A DNA stretch of 64,000 nt from JANQEU01 sp965601455 (lineage in GTDB: Bacteria > Bacteroidota > Bacteroidia > Cytophagales > Cyclobacteriaceae), in NCBI GenBank assembly GCA_965601455.1, contig OZ271831.1, forward strand, positions 744,001 to 808,000, given 5' to 3'. The notes below the pieces were generated by a model. The model was not told the origin of the DNA. It saw only the letters and a program-made list of their open reading frames with translations, and did no database searches. A program made the translations under genes and the position numbers. Positions 34,853 through 45,011 of this stretch are shown here, piece after piece (the first letter of the stretch is position 1; every line of letters begins with the position of its first letter).

Positions 34853-34860
34853 TATTTTTG
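34853..34860 (+). promoter_or_regulatory. Bacteroidota -7 promoter element for the sterol-desaturase gene
   Basis: TATTTTTG fits TAnnTTTG exactly, 23 bases before the TTG start at 34884. It supports this start over internal ATG codons. Confidence 0.5.
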
Positions 34861-34883
34861 TTATTCAACAAAGCCCCAAGAAC

Positions 34884-36158
34884 TTGCAGACATACGTACA
34901 AGCACTCAATTATGCCATTCCCGTCTTTCTGTCACTCATCGTTATAGAACTGATTGCTTCCAAAATCCTGCATAAGGAAGTCGTTCGATCCATGGATACA
35001 CTATCCAGTTTGAGTTCTGGATTGACTAACGTAATCAAAGATGTACTTGGGCTAACAGTGATCATAGTTTCATACGGGTGGATGGTAGATAACATGGCCG
35101 TTTACACGGTGGAGGCAACCTGGTTAGTGTACTTACTGGCTTTTATCGGATTAGATTTTGCAGGGTACTGGGTGCATAGAATCGATCACAAGGTCAATTA
35201 CTTTTGGAATGACCATATTGTCCATCACAGTAGCGAAGAGTTTAATCTGGGTTGTGCTCTTCGTCAAACTATTTCATCGTGGTTTTCAATTTCGTTCGTC
35301 TTCCTAATTCCAATCGCTTTGTTGGGAGTCCCTGCTAAAGTTGTAGCTATTGTGAGTCCTCTTCACCTTTTTGCACAGTATTGGTATCACACAAGACTTA
35401 TTGGCAGAATGGGAATTCTGGAAAAAATTCTTGTCACTCCTTCTCATCATCGGGTTCATCATGCCATCAATGATGTATACATGGATAAGAACCTTAGCCA
35501 GATATTTATTTTTTGGGACAAACTATTCGGCACCTTCCAGGAAGAACTCGATGATGTACCTCCGGTGTATGGTGTGAAGAGACCTGTTCGGACATGGAAT
35601 CCGTTCATTATTAATTTCATGCACCTCTGGCTACTTATTCAAGATGCCTGGAGAACCAACAACATCCTGGACAAATTCAGAATTTGGTTCATGCCTACTG
35701 GATGGCGTCCTGAAGACGTGAAAGAGAAATTTCCTATTGACACAATCTCCGATGTTTACGGTTATGAGAAATACGGTCCGATACTAAGTAATCGAATTCA
35801 AATATGGTCTTGGTTTCAGATGATCGTTACTTTTTCCTTGATGATGTATTTCTTTAACCAGTTGGGTGATTTGTCTATGCAGGTGATGTTATATCACGGT
35901 GGATTCTTGTTCCTTACTGTGTTCAGCTATACGATGTTAATGGATAAAATGACTTCCGCTTGGATGGTGGAGTTGCTTCGATCAGCAATCGGGCTTTTTA
36001 CTATTTACTTCACTGGTGATTGGTTAGGAATAAGTGGTGTAAATGAATACATTCCTTATTTGCTTTCTTTCTACTTTATTCTCTCCCCAATGGTGGTTTA
36101 CTACTTTTGCCTGACGGAAATAAAGGATAAGAAAGAACTTCAATCAGTTGGTGCCTGA
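34884..36158 (+). CDS. Sterol desaturase / fatty acid hydroxylase superfamily membrane enzyme
   Basis: A 424-residue membrane protein. The start is TTG at 34884, because the first ATG (residue 37) would remove the first membrane span. The di-iron His cluster is complete: HRIDH at 98-102, HIVHH at 111-115 and HHRVHH at 188-193. About eight membrane spans are visible, with four in the extended C-terminal part (300-415). Family members hydroxylate or desaturate lipids with oxygen (sterol C5, carotenoid ketolase, alkylglycerol monooxygenase). The extra C-terminal membrane domain resembles alkylglycerol monooxygenase-type proteins. Substrate unknown. It faces LptD tail to tail without a gap. Confidence 0.87.
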   Translation: MQTYVQALNYAIPVFLSLIVIELIASKILHKEVVRSMDTLSSLSSGLTNVIKDVLGLTVIIVSYGWMVDNMAVYTVEATWLVYLLAFIGLDFAGYWVHRIDHKVNYFWNDHIVHHSSEEFNLGCALRQTISSWFSISFVFLIPIALLGVPAKVVAIVSPLHLFAQYWYHTRLIGRMGILEKILVTPSHHRVHHAINDVYMDKNLSQIFIFWDKLFGTFQEELDDVPPVYGVKRPVRTWNPFIINFMHLWLLIQDAWRTNNILDKFRIWFMPTGWRPEDVKEKFPIDTISDVYGYEKYGPILSNRIQIWSWFQMIVTFSLMMYFFNQLGDLSMQVMLYHGGFLFLTVFSYTMLMDKMTSAWMVELLRSAIGLFTIYFTGDWLGISGVNEYIPYLLSFYFILSPMVVYYFCLTEIKDKKELQSVGA

Positions 36159-38918
36159 TTAATTATCAAAGAAATCAAGGAAGCTCCTTTTCCGCTGTAA
36201 TTTCAGGTCTTGTAGCAGACTGGCTTTAGGTTGAATGACCAACGAAAAGGATTGGAATCTACCGAAAGGTACCCATCCGAATGTAAGTCCCCAACAGTGT
36301 AGATCACGTGAAATATTGATTCGGGTCTGAGTGAATTCCCTTCTCTCTAAATCGTATCCTGAATTGAGATTGAGGTTCGTTTTGGGTGTCAACTTTAATG
36401 TACCATTAAAAGATAGGGTTTGTCTGAAAATAGCATCTTCAAATCCCCTTTTGGTGCGAGTGATACTATAGGAAATATTAAGTGTCCATGGCACATCAAA
36501 ATCCACATATTCATTTGGATTTCTACGAATGAATTCGGCCTCCGCCGCATCTGTTCCTTCTAATGGGTTGCCAAACTCATCTACTGGGTTGAACGGATCA
36601 TCCCCGAATGTTTGTGGTTCCGGTTCACTTTCCCCTGAGTCACCTCTACCCATTCCGGACTTCAAACGCATGGAAATGGCAACGTTAGAACTACTCAATT
36701 GCCCCAAACCTCGTCCTGCATTCCATGCGTATCGGTCAATCCTGGTTCCAATGGAAGTTGAGCCTTCCCTCGAGTAAATATAAGGGTCCAAAGTACCACC
36801 TACTGCAATACTAACCGCGTTTTCAAAGAATGAGGTCCTGGTAGATAGACGTATCGGGGCCAGCTTAAAACTATCTGCAGCAAAATTATAACTCGAACTC
36901 ATTGACAAGTTGTCGAAGATCTTCACCTTTTTTGTGCCAGTGACCGAGTCTTCCGGATCCAGCACTTTCATTTCGAGGTTGTTTTGAATGTTAAATCCAA
37001 GCGATCGACTCTCTGTTCCGGTCGGTGAAGGGTAAGCAAAACCTTGGTATTTAGAAACCCTGATTGAGTCAGTGGCATTTCTCTGTATGGTTTCATATAC
37101 TCCTCTTCCAGGTCCACTGAAGTCAGGATTGTAGCTAAAGGAAAGGGCCGGTGTAATCACATGTCTGATGGCTTGGACTTTGCCGTCACCTTTAAAGAAA
37201 TGAGTTCCATAAATCACGGTGTTCAATGACGCCCCTGAAGACCATGAATTGGCTCTACTGAATCGTTGAGTGGTGTCGACCCTTACAGCCTCTTCTTCAG
37301 AGAGGTAGGTATAATCCAGTTCCTTAAAAAACCATACTTCCTGGTAATTGAAAGAAGGGCTCAAGGTGAAAAATTTCAAGAGACTGACTGATGTGCTAAC
37401 GGGTAATTGATGTCGTACACCATTTTTGCCAAATTGCAGGATAGTATTAAGATCGTCCCTTAAGGTCAAAGAATCGAAATCTGCCTCATTGAAGTTTGAT
37501 ACCTGAAATGGGAATGGATTTGCAATCCTGTTTGTCAGTTGATTTGTTGCCGTCATGTTATGACTGAAATTCAACTTGGCAAGAGGATTATTTGAGTTGT
37601 TCACAAACTTCTTAAAAGGGTATTGTCTGGATGTGTTAAATGCGAAATCCGGTAAGCTTACGTTCATGATGCCAGTTGCTAGGTTTTGGCTTTGTCGTGC
37701 ATTCAATGTCATATTAAATGGGGTGCCAACAAAGCGCTTGGAGTAAGAAACATTTGAAGCATATTGGGACTGCGTACTCCTGGAAAAATCCTGGGCCACC
37801 AAGTTGCTGTTGGCATTATAAGTAGAGGTACCCAGTGAAACGGAGGCGCTGAAGTTTCCCGTACCTCTGGATTCCTGACGATGTGACCAACGATACCAGA
37901 AATCATTGGTCAGGATTGGGTTTTCTACATCTTCACTTACGTTTTGGGTGTATTGAAAATTCATGGACCCGGAGAAAGAGTATCGTTTTCGGTAATTGGT
38001 ATTGACCGTCAGCCCTTTTCCACCCCGGGTATAAATGTCTCCGGTCATTCTTAAGTCCATATAATCGTTCAATGCCAGATAATATCCACCGTTCCGAAGG
38101 AAAAATCCCCTTCGACGTTCCTCACCATATGATGGGAAAATAATACCACTTGCCTGTCGCTTGGGTTGAGGAAACATCCCGAACGGAAATGCGAGAGGAG
38201 TACTCACATCTCTGAACTTCAGGTGGAAAGGACCTGAAACTACTTTGTTTCCTGGGATGACCTTGATCTTTTCGGATTGAATAAAAAAATGGGGATGCTC
38301 GAGGTTACAGGTCGTGTAACGCGCTCCTCTGATAAACATTTCGTCATCTTCATTCTTCTTCACGTCATCTCCATGCATAAATGCCCCGTCTTGTTCGGTG
38401 ACCACTCCTTTAATTTGTGCTCTTCTGGTTTGGAAATTGTAGAGAATGACATCTGTTTGATAGGAATCCTGGCTATCGTCAAACACCGGTTTGCCAATTA
38501 TTTCACCAGTAGTATCCTCCCTGAATGTGGACTTTATTGTTTTGTATCGCATGTCAACATCCGTTCGGTCGGCATCCAGGGAGATGGTTCCATAATCGAT
38601 GTGGGTCTCCCCGTACATATTTAATTTCCGGCCTTTGAGATCAAAAAAGATTGAATCCGTAGCGTTATAGTTGATTGTAGTTTCAATTTCACTGGAGGCC
38701 CGAGTATTAACGTTTTTTAAGGAATCTTCAGAAAGATTAAGGCTATCCTGTATGGATTCAAGAGTCAATAAGCTTGAATCCAATGCCACGATTGAAGTAT
38801 CCTGAGTTACAGCCAGGGAGTCAACGGTCGATAAAACGGCTGTAGAATCTGTCTGAGAGTAGGAAAAATAGCAGCAAATTGAGAGTATACAGCAGATTAT
38901 GAATCGCCTCAAAATCAA
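36159..38918 (-). CDS. lptD: LPS-assembly outer-membrane protein LptD-like
   Basis: A 919-residue outer-membrane protein that should place lipopolysaccharide in the outer leaflet. It starts with TTG at 38918; no ATG is available before the signal peptide (about 4-21, ending SYSQ). Residues about 85-240 look like the periplasmic LptA/OstA jelly-roll (FDLKGRKLNMYGETHIDYG, DADRTDV, GPFHLKFRDV). From about 250 the sequence alternates in barrel-type strands to the end. The cysteine pairs of proteobacterial LptD are absent, as usual for Bacteroidota. Divergent from the amidase gene, with 79 bases between. Confidence 0.85.
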   Translation of the reverse strand: MILRRFIICCILSICCYFSYSQTDSTAVLSTVDSLAVTQDTSIVALDSSLLTLESIQDSLNLSEDSLKNVNTRASSEIETTINYNATDSIFFDLKGRKLNMYGETHIDYGTISLDADRTDVDMRYKTIKSTFREDTTGEIIGKPVFDDSQDSYQTDVILYNFQTRRAQIKGVVTEQDGAFMHGDDVKKNEDDEMFIRGARYTTCNLEHPHFFIQSEKIKVIPGNKVVSGPFHLKFRDVSTPLAFPFGMFPQPKRQASGIIFPSYGEERRRGFFLRNGGYYLALNDYMDLRMTGDIYTRGGKGLTVNTNYRKRYSFSGSMNFQYTQNVSEDVENPILTNDFWYRWSHRQESRGTGNFSASVSLGTSTYNANSNLVAQDFSRSTQSQYASNVSYSKRFVGTPFNMTLNARQSQNLATGIMNVSLPDFAFNTSRQYPFKKFVNNSNNPLAKLNFSHNMTATNQLTNRIANPFPFQVSNFNEADFDSLTLRDDLNTILQFGKNGVRHQLPVSTSVSLLKFFTLSPSFNYQEVWFFKELDYTYLSEEEAVRVDTTQRFSRANSWSSGASLNTVIYGTHFFKGDGKVQAIRHVITPALSFSYNPDFSGPGRGVYETIQRNATDSIRVSKYQGFAYPSPTGTESRSLGFNIQNNLEMKVLDPEDSVTGTKKVKIFDNLSMSSSYNFAADSFKLAPIRLSTRTSFFENAVSIAVGGTLDPYIYSREGSTSIGTRIDRYAWNAGRGLGQLSSSNVAISMRLKSGMGRGDSGESEPEPQTFGDDPFNPVDEFGNPLEGTDAAEAEFIRRNPNEYVDFDVPWTLNISYSITRTKRGFEDAIFRQTLSFNGTLKLTPKTNLNLNSGYDLERREFTQTRINISRDLHCWGLTFGWVPFGRFQSFSLVIQPKASLLQDLKLQRKRSFLDFFDN

Positions 38919-38997
38919 CCTCAGGTTTTAATTTTCTTCGAATTTTTGCAATTTTGCGTAAAAATCCGCATTTGGTATATAAATCAACTCAAGTTCT

Positions 38998-39780
38998 GTG
39001 AGAAATATTGCCATAACATTAGGAACCACCCTTGTCCTAATCTTAGCATCATTCAACACGGTTGAGCTCAGAGATTACCGAATTAGAAAAGTTGTCATTG
39101 ATCCCGGCCACGGGGGGAGAGATCCTGGTACAAGCGGATCACTTTCAAAGGAAAAAAATATTGCTCTGCCCATAGCACTGGAATTAAAGCGAATCATCAA
39201 TGATAACATTCCGGAGGTAGAGGTTGTACTTACTCGTAAGACAGATAGTTTTCCTACTTTAAATGATAGAGCAGACCTTGCGAACAAGTTAGGAGCAGAC
39301 CTTTTCATATCTATTCATGCCAATTGGATAGCGAATCCAAATGTGTATGGTACCGAAACTTACGTAATGGGCGTCCAAAACTCAGGAAGAAATTTTGAGG
39401 TTGCTAAGCGGGAAAACTCTGTAATTCTGCTAGAGGATAATTACCAAGAGAATTATGAGGGTTTTGATCCGGAATCTCCGGAATCCTATATTCTATTTTC
39501 ATTGACCCAGTCGGCATTCCAGGAAAGAAGCCTTCAGTTAGCAGCAAATATCGAGGAACAGTTCAAAACAAGAGTAGGTAGAAGAAGTCGTGGGGTTAAA
39601 CAATCCAGCTTATATCTACTATGGCGAACTGCTATGCCTAGTGTTTTAGTAGAAGTCGGTTATCTTAGTAACCCCAAGGAAGAACGGGAACTGAATGACC
39701 CTTTGAATCAAGTATATATTGCTTCTGGGATATACAGGGCCTTTAGGGATTACAAAGTTGATATCGAGTCCAGCTACTAA
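38998..39780 (+). CDS. N-acetylmuramoyl-L-alanine amidase
   Basis: A 260-residue exported zinc amidase (Amidase_3) that cuts the bond between muramic acid and stem peptide in peptidoglycan. Start is GTG at 38998. A short N-terminal hydrophobic segment is followed directly by the catalytic domain: VIDPGHGGRDPG (zinc His), SIHANW (zinc His) and VEVGYLSNPKEE (catalytic Glu). No SPOR, AMIN or LysM domain is visible. It starts a long plus-strand series and is 11 bases from the MlaD-like gene. Confidence 0.93.
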   Translation: MRNIAITLGTTLVLILASFNTVELRDYRIRKVVIDPGHGGRDPGTSGSLSKEKNIALPIALELKRIINDNIPEVEVVLTRKTDSFPTLNDRADLANKLGADLFISIHANWIANPNVYGTETYVMGVQNSGRNFEVAKRENSVILLEDNYQENYEGFDPESPESYILFSLTQSAFQERSLQLAANIEEQFKTRVGRRSRGVKQSSLYLLWRTAMPSVLVEVGYLSNPKEERELNDPLNQVYIASGIYRAFRDYKVDIESSY

Positions 39781-39791
39781 ATCATTCGCAA

Positions 39792-40733
39792 GTGTCTAAA
39801 GAATTTCGAATCGGATTAATTGCTCTAGTTTCCGGAGCTATTTTATATTTTGGATTTAACTATCTCAAGGGTGTAGATTTCTTTTCACCCGTCACTAAAT
39901 ACTATGTGATCTATGAAAATGTGGATGGACTAACTAAGTCCAATCCGGTTATTATCAACGGCCTTGCGGTGGGTAAAGTGAGTGACATCAAATTGGTTCA
40001 AGGAAAGACGAATAGCATAAAGGTCGAGTTGCAGATCGATCAGGACATTACCCTCGGAGACAGTACGGTGGCCGAGTTAAGAGATACGGATATATTAGGT
40101 GGCAAGTCTATAGATCTTAAACCAAAGAGGATCTCATATGATCTTGTGCCGGGAGATACGCTGATAGCATTTGTGGATAGAGGATTAGCTGAATACCTGG
40201 ATAACGTTACACCGATCACAAACAACCTTGAGATCACTATCAGCAGAATAAATGCAATCCTGCTTGGTTTACAGGGTAGCGGAGAGAAAATAAATCAGAC
40301 AATATCTGAATTAAATATAACCTTAACGCAGGTCAATAGTATAATCGAGAATAACAGGCAAGAATGGAGTAGAACCTTAACAGCGTCAAGGCAGCTTATT
40401 GAGAATGTTAATGATAAAGTGACAAAACTGGATCCAATTCTTACTAAGAGTGCTGGAGTTCTTGACTCACTCAATAACCTTGAGATTAACCAAACGTTGA
40501 CCGCCGTCAATTCGATGTTAGCTCAACTTACGGAACTACTTTTAGAAATCGATAATGGTCAGGGCACGCTGGGTCAATTAGCAAACAATGACTCCCTTTA
40601 CAATAATCTAAATCAATTACTTATTGATCTTGATAAGCTAACCATTCACTTTAATCAATACCCCAAAGACTTCCTCAAGCCACTTGGACGGAAGCACAAT
40701 AAACTAGAGGGACTCGACACCGGCAACCGATAA
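39792..40733 (+). CDS. MlaD-type MCE-domain lipid-transport protein
   Basis: A 313-residue inner-membrane-anchored protein: one N-terminal span (about 8-25), then the MCE domain at about 37-115 (YYVIYENVDGLTKSNPVIINGLAVGKV, LDRDTDILGG-like LRDTDILGGKSI). A coiled-coil region rich in N/L/I follows (about 145-300). MlaD proteins form hexamers that pass phospholipids between membranes, usually with an ABC transporter (MlaE/MlaF). Neither is next to it. Start is GTG at 39792, in the 11-base gap after the amidase. Confidence 0.87.
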   Translation: MSKEFRIGLIALVSGAILYFGFNYLKGVDFFSPVTKYYVIYENVDGLTKSNPVIINGLAVGKVSDIKLVQGKTNSIKVELQIDQDITLGDSTVAELRDTDILGGKSIDLKPKRISYDLVPGDTLIAFVDRGLAEYLDNVTPITNNLEITISRINAILLGLQGSGEKINQTISELNITLTQVNSIIENNRQEWSRTLTASRQLIENVNDKVTKLDPILTKSAGVLDSLNNLEINQTLTAVNSMLAQLTELLLEIDNGQGTLGQLANNDSLYNNLNQLLIDLDKLTIHFNQYPKDFLKPLGRKHNKLEGLDTGNR

Positions 40734-40739
40734 ATAGTT

Positions 40740-42380
40740 ATGGCCAAAAACGTCGAAAATCTTGAATCCAGAGATTTTTCTGCTCTTTTGACGCAGCTTG
40801 CCGAAAAGCGGGAAAACACAAAATTGGGCGGGGGTCAAAAAAAGATCGACCGACAACATCAGAAAGGAAAACTGACAGCTCGTGAAAGAATTCAATACCT
40901 TCTTGACGATACAGATTTCCTTGAAATAGGCACTTTTGTAGCAGATGATATGTATCAGGAGGTAGGTGGTTGTCCCTCTGGAGGTGTAGTTACAGTGGTT
41001 GGTTCCATAAGCGGTCGCACCTGCGTAGTGGTGGCAAACGATGCTACCGTTAAAGCTGGAGCATGGTTTCCCATGACAGCAAAAAAGAACTTAAGAGCAC
41101 AGGAAATAGCCATTGAAAATCGACTGCCTGTTGTTTATCTTGTCGATAGTGCCGGGGTCTACCTTCCTATGCAGGATGAGATCTTTCCTGATAAAGAACA
41201 CTTTGGTCGTCAATTCAGGAACAATGCAAAAATGTCTTCCATGGGAATCGTACAGGTAGCAGCGGTGATGGGAAGTTGTGTAGCAGGAGGAGCTTATCTG
41301 CCAATAATGTCCGATGAGGCAATGATCGTAAAAGGAACAGGATCAATATTCCTGGCAGGAAGTTATCTGGTTAAATCAGCAATTGGCGAAGATATCGACA
41401 ACGAAACCTTAGGTGGTGCTGAAACACATTGCGAAATTTCTGGCGTTACCGATAATCAATACGACTCTGATCAAGAGTGTCTTGATGCAATAAAAAAGCT
41501 TTTTGATAAGATGGGGGAGAGCGATAAAGCTGGATTCAATCGCATACAGCCTAAACCCCCAAGAAAGAAGGTTGAGGAGCTAACAGAAATTTTTCCAATC
41601 GAAAGAAGTAAAACCTATGATGTCATCGAAATTATCGAAAGATTGGTCGATGACTCGGATTTTGAGGAGTACAAAAAAGACTATGGTAAAACCCTGGTGT
41701 GCGGCTACGCAAGGATCGACGGCTGGAGTGTAGGCATCGTCGCTAATCAACGGAAAATTGTGAAGGCCAAAAAAAGTGGGGCGTCTGGGGAAATGCAAAT
41801 GGGTGGTGTAATCTATTCGGATTCAGCAGACAAAGCCGCAAGATTTATAATGAACTGCAATCAGCGTAAAATCCCACTTGTTTTTTTACAGGATGTGAAC
41901 GGTTTCATGGTGGGCAGCCGTGCGGAGCATGGAGGAATCATAAAGGATGGCGCAAAAATGGTGAATGCCGTTTCAAATTCAGTCGTTCCTAAGTTCACCA
42001 TTGTTATGGGTAGCTCCTATGGTGCTGGAAATTACGCGATGTGCGGAAAGGCTTACGATCCTCGTCTGATTTTTGGTTGGCCAACTGCGGAGATGGCTGT
42101 AATGAGTGGTAATTCAGCGGCAAATACACTGTTACAAATCAAAATGTCCTCCATGAAAGCTAAAGGCCAGGAAGTTTCCGAAGAGGAGAAAAATGAATTG
42201 TTGTCTGGTATAAAAGCAGATTATAACAAGAAGCTAAGTCCTTACTACGCAGCAGCCCGACTCTGGATGGATGACATTATCGAGCCTGCTGAAACTCGGA
42301 AAGTCCTGGCGAAAGGTCTGGAAATGGCAAACCATTCGCCAATCGAGGAAAGAATGAATGTTGGAGTGATTCAAACCTGA
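40740..42380 (+). CDS. Acyl-CoA carboxylase, carboxyltransferase (beta) subunit
   Basis: A 546-residue crotonase-fold carboxyltransferase of the propionyl-/methylcrotonyl-CoA carboxylase family. It moves carboxyl from biotin to an acyl-CoA. Both halves are present: N-terminal KGKLTARERIQYLLD and GSVAGGAYLP-like GSCVAGGAYLP, and C-terminal LFLQDVNGFMVGSRAEHGGIIKDGAKM with SYGAGNYAMCG. No biotin carboxylase or biotin carrier gene lies near, so those subunits must be elsewhere. Substrate not certain; the FMVG and AEHGG motifs resemble methylcrotonyl- and geranyl-CoA enzymes. It shares one base with the next gene (TGATG). Confidence 0.9.
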   Translation: MAKNVENLESRDFSALLTQLAEKRENTKLGGGQKKIDRQHQKGKLTARERIQYLLDDTDFLEIGTFVADDMYQEVGGCPSGGVVTVVGSISGRTCVVVANDATVKAGAWFPMTAKKNLRAQEIAIENRLPVVYLVDSAGVYLPMQDEIFPDKEHFGRQFRNNAKMSSMGIVQVAAVMGSCVAGGAYLPIMSDEAMIVKGTGSIFLAGSYLVKSAIGEDIDNETLGGAETHCEISGVTDNQYDSDQECLDAIKKLFDKMGESDKAGFNRIQPKPPRKKVEELTEIFPIERSKTYDVIEIIERLVDDSDFEEYKKDYGKTLVCGYARIDGWSVGIVANQRKIVKAKKSGASGEMQMGGVIYSDSADKAARFIMNCNQRKIPLVFLQDVNGFMVGSRAEHGGIIKDGAKMVNAVSNSVVPKFTIVMGSSYGAGNYAMCGKAYDPRLIFGWPTAEMAVMSGNSAANTLLQIKMSSMKAKGQEVSEEEKNELLSGIKADYNKKLSPYYAAARLWMDDIIEPAETRKVLAKGLEMANHSPIEERMNVGVIQT

Positions 42381-43228
42381 TGAAAGAGAAAGAATTAAAG
42401 GCTCTGGTCACGCTGTTGGAGGATGATGACAACGAGGTGATCCAACACGTAGAAAAACAAATTAAGTCATTCGGAACATCGATCATTCCCTTCCTGGAAC
42501 AAGAATGGGAAACGCAGTTTAACCCCATCATTCAGAGACGAATTGAAGATCTGATTCATTACTTACAGTTTGCTCTTCTGCAGGAAAGGTTGGATCATTG
42601 GAAGAAAAATGAGGAGGGAGATCTACTAAAAGGGATTTGGCTCCTTGCCACCTATCAATATCCGGATCTTGAACTGGAGGAATTACAAAAGCAAATCGAT
42701 CAGCTTTATTATGATGCCTGGACGGAAGTAAAAGACGATATGGCACCATTCGACCAGGTAAGAATCCTTAACAGTGTCATTTTTGATCGATTTAAATTCC
42801 GGGCAAATACCAAGAATTTCCACTCTCCGGGAAATTCAATGATCCATACAGTACTTGAAACCAAAAGAGGAAATCCCATTTCTCTATCTTCGATTTACTT
42901 ATTGATTGCTCAAAAACTCAATCTTCCAATTTTTGGTGTAAACCTTCCAAATCTGTTTATTCTGACCTACAAATCAGAGGATATCCAATTCTATATCAAT
43001 GTATTTAACAGGGGTTTGATTTTTTCAAAGGAAGATATCGATAACTACATTGAGCATTTAAGACTGTCTCCGGAGGATACTTTCTACCAGCCCTGTAGTC
43101 ACTTACAAATTGTAGTCAGGTATTTACGAAACCTGATTGTATCGTTTGATAAACTGGGAGATTACCATAAGAGTGATGAAATAAAGACTATACTGCAGGG
43201 TTTAGACCCAGACTATCTGAAACAGTAG
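42380..43228 (+). CDS. SirB1-type transglutaminase-like family protein
   Basis: A 282-residue cytosolic protein coupled to the carboxylase (TGATG). The central domain matches SirB1/transglutaminase-like 2 family: FNxxxF replaced by RILNSVIFDRFKFRANTKNF, then LETKRGNPISLSSIYLLIAQKL, LPIFGVNLPNLFIL and FINVFNRG-like INVFNRG. The catalytic cysteine of true transglutaminases is not evident (Ser in GNPISLS). An N-terminal helical repeat-like part (about 1-110) carries LEDDDNEVIQHVEKQIKSFG. The family's role is unknown. Confidence 0.75.
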   Translation: MKEKELKALVTLLEDDDNEVIQHVEKQIKSFGTSIIPFLEQEWETQFNPIIQRRIEDLIHYLQFALLQERLDHWKKNEEGDLLKGIWLLATYQYPDLELEELQKQIDQLYYDAWTEVKDDMAPFDQVRILNSVIFDRFKFRANTKNFHSPGNSMIHTVLETKRGNPISLSSIYLLIAQKLNLPIFGVNLPNLFILTYKSEDIQFYINVFNRGLIFSKEDIDNYIEHLRLSPEDTFYQPCSHLQIVVRYLRNLIVSFDKLGDYHKSDEIKTILQGLDPDYLKQ

Positions 43229-43281
43229 TTAGTGTTATTCTTCCGATCATTTTGATTGATTTGAATTGTTACCTTTAAGGA

Positions 43282-44997
43282 ATGGGCTTCCAACGCACAG
43301 TAGGGAAGAACCTAGCGCTGTACCTTCCTGTGGCCTGGATGGTTATAGAGGCAAGTTCTTATTTTATTTCAAGATACCAACTTGATGAGTTACTTGTTGA
43401 CATAGTAATCATATTCCTACTACATGGTCTCATTGGAGTATTGATTTCCACTTTCTTCAAGGGTAGAAAGAATAAAAAGGCGATAGCTTTTCAATCGATA
43501 AATGTATTTCTGGCATTTGTTGTTGTGATTGTCTTTGCACTTAATCCTTTGCTATTCAATCCCAGTAAACTGAGGATTTTGCCGTTAATACAGAATGATA
43601 ATCCACTCAAAGACTTAAGTTCAATTGCCGTTTTGCCCATTGAGAATAACCTTGGGAATAATGAGCAAGACTACTTACTGGCTGGTTTGCATGATGACTT
43701 GATTACCGAAATCGGAAAAACTGGTACTATCAAGACAATCTCTCGCACCTCCATGAAGACCTTTACCGAAACGAATAAGACCATAAAACAGATTGGTAAG
43801 GAGCTAGACGTTCAAGCTATACTGGAGTCTGGACTTTTTGCTTTAGATCAGGAGTATGAATTACGATTGAAAATATTTGACAGCAAGACTGAAAATATTC
43901 TATGGGCAGGTGAATACGTGACCTCAATGAATCAATTACCAAAAACCTTAGAGGCAATCACGGAGATAGTTTCTAAAACGATTGACAAAGCCAACTACAA
44001 TGAAATTAAAATTAATGAGAATCTAAGTCCAATGGCCTATGAAGAAATAGTAAAAGGCAATGAATTGATTTTAGCATTTGAACCTGCAAGTATCAAAAAG
44101 TCTCTTCTTCATTTTCAGAGAGCCATCGAGTTTGATTCATCCAATATTGAAGGTTACATTGGTGTAGCCAGAGGGTGGATATACCTTGAGCAGCTTGGCA
44201 GTGTCGATCCCAGAGTTTCACAACCTGAAATAAGAAAATACTTTTCAATGGCACAGGAGATCGATTCCAATCATTGGCAAACTCTAATATGGAGAGGGGT
44301 AATTGAGTCTTTATTTGATTTTGATTTTGAGAAGGGTATCGAAACCATAGAAAGAGGTTTAGCGGTTAACCCTATTCATTCAGATGCTCGGTCAATATTA
44401 GCACATTGTTATATGATCGTAGGGGATTGGAGTAATGCCTGGAGACAGATGAATTTTGCGAAGGAGATTGATCCCTTAAATCCGCAAGTACTGACTTTTT
44501 CTGCCAACATGCATTTTTATCAGGGAAGTTTACTGAGTGCTAACAAGCAAATGGAATTTTTAGGTATCGTACAACCATCTAATCAATTCTACAGAATGTA
44601 CCTCGTACTAAAAGGAGAAGTAGAAGACAAGAAATCAACCATACAGTTGTTGCAAGAACAGTATTTCTCAATATCTCAAAATAATCCTCATCTTAAATTA
44701 GACAACTTCATTGAAGTAAGTTTTGAGGAATCTCAAGACTTTTTCGCAACTCACGGTCGAATCATTAGATACCTTGATAGTTCTAGTGATCAAATCGATT
44801 ATCTCTCCGAGAGTACGATGTGTAGAACGTTGTATTACTTAATTCCGGATTATGATGATGAATTATTCTTTAAGTATTTCAATCTGCTGGATGAACGGAA
44901 AAATTCAGATTTACCCTATTATTCGATAAAAAGTGATAGCCCATTACAAAAAGATTCTAGGTACATCGCCGTTATGGAAAAAAACGGATTCTGGTAG
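43282..44997 (+). CDS. Membrane protein with FlgO/TolB-N-like domain and TPR repeats
   Basis: A 571-residue protein. Three hydrophobic spans lie at about 13-28, 40-58 and 73-90. A TolB-N/FlgO-like domain at about 112-240 follows (SIAVLPIENNLGNNEQDYLLAGLHDDLITEIGK, then DVQAILESGLF and YELRLKIFD). Tetratricopeptide-like repeats run from about 265 to 410. In many Bacteroidota and proteobacterial relatives this architecture carries an N-terminal DNA-binding or cyclase domain; here there is none, only membrane spans. It may be a sensor arm lacking its effector, or an assembly scaffold. Function unknown. Confidence 0.72.
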   Translation: MGFQRTVGKNLALYLPVAWMVIEASSYFISRYQLDELLVDIVIIFLLHGLIGVLISTFFKGRKNKKAIAFQSINVFLAFVVVIVFALNPLLFNPSKLRILPLIQNDNPLKDLSSIAVLPIENNLGNNEQDYLLAGLHDDLITEIGKTGTIKTISRTSMKTFTETNKTIKQIGKELDVQAILESGLFALDQEYELRLKIFDSKTENILWAGEYVTSMNQLPKTLEAITEIVSKTIDKANYNEIKINENLSPMAYEEIVKGNELILAFEPASIKKSLLHFQRAIEFDSSNIEGYIGVARGWIYLEQLGSVDPRVSQPEIRKYFSMAQEIDSNHWQTLIWRGVIESLFDFDFEKGIETIERGLAVNPIHSDARSILAHCYMIVGDWSNAWRQMNFAKEIDPLNPQVLTFSANMHFYQGSLLSANKQMEFLGIVQPSNQFYRMYLVLKGEVEDKKSTIQLLQEQYFSISQNNPHLKLDNFIEVSFEESQDFFATHGRIIRYLDSSSDQIDYLSESTMCRTLYYLIPDYDDELFFKYFNLLDERKNSDLPYYSIKSDSPLQKDSRYIAVMEKNGFW

Positions 44998-45011
44998 AAG
45001 GAGCCTTTTTG

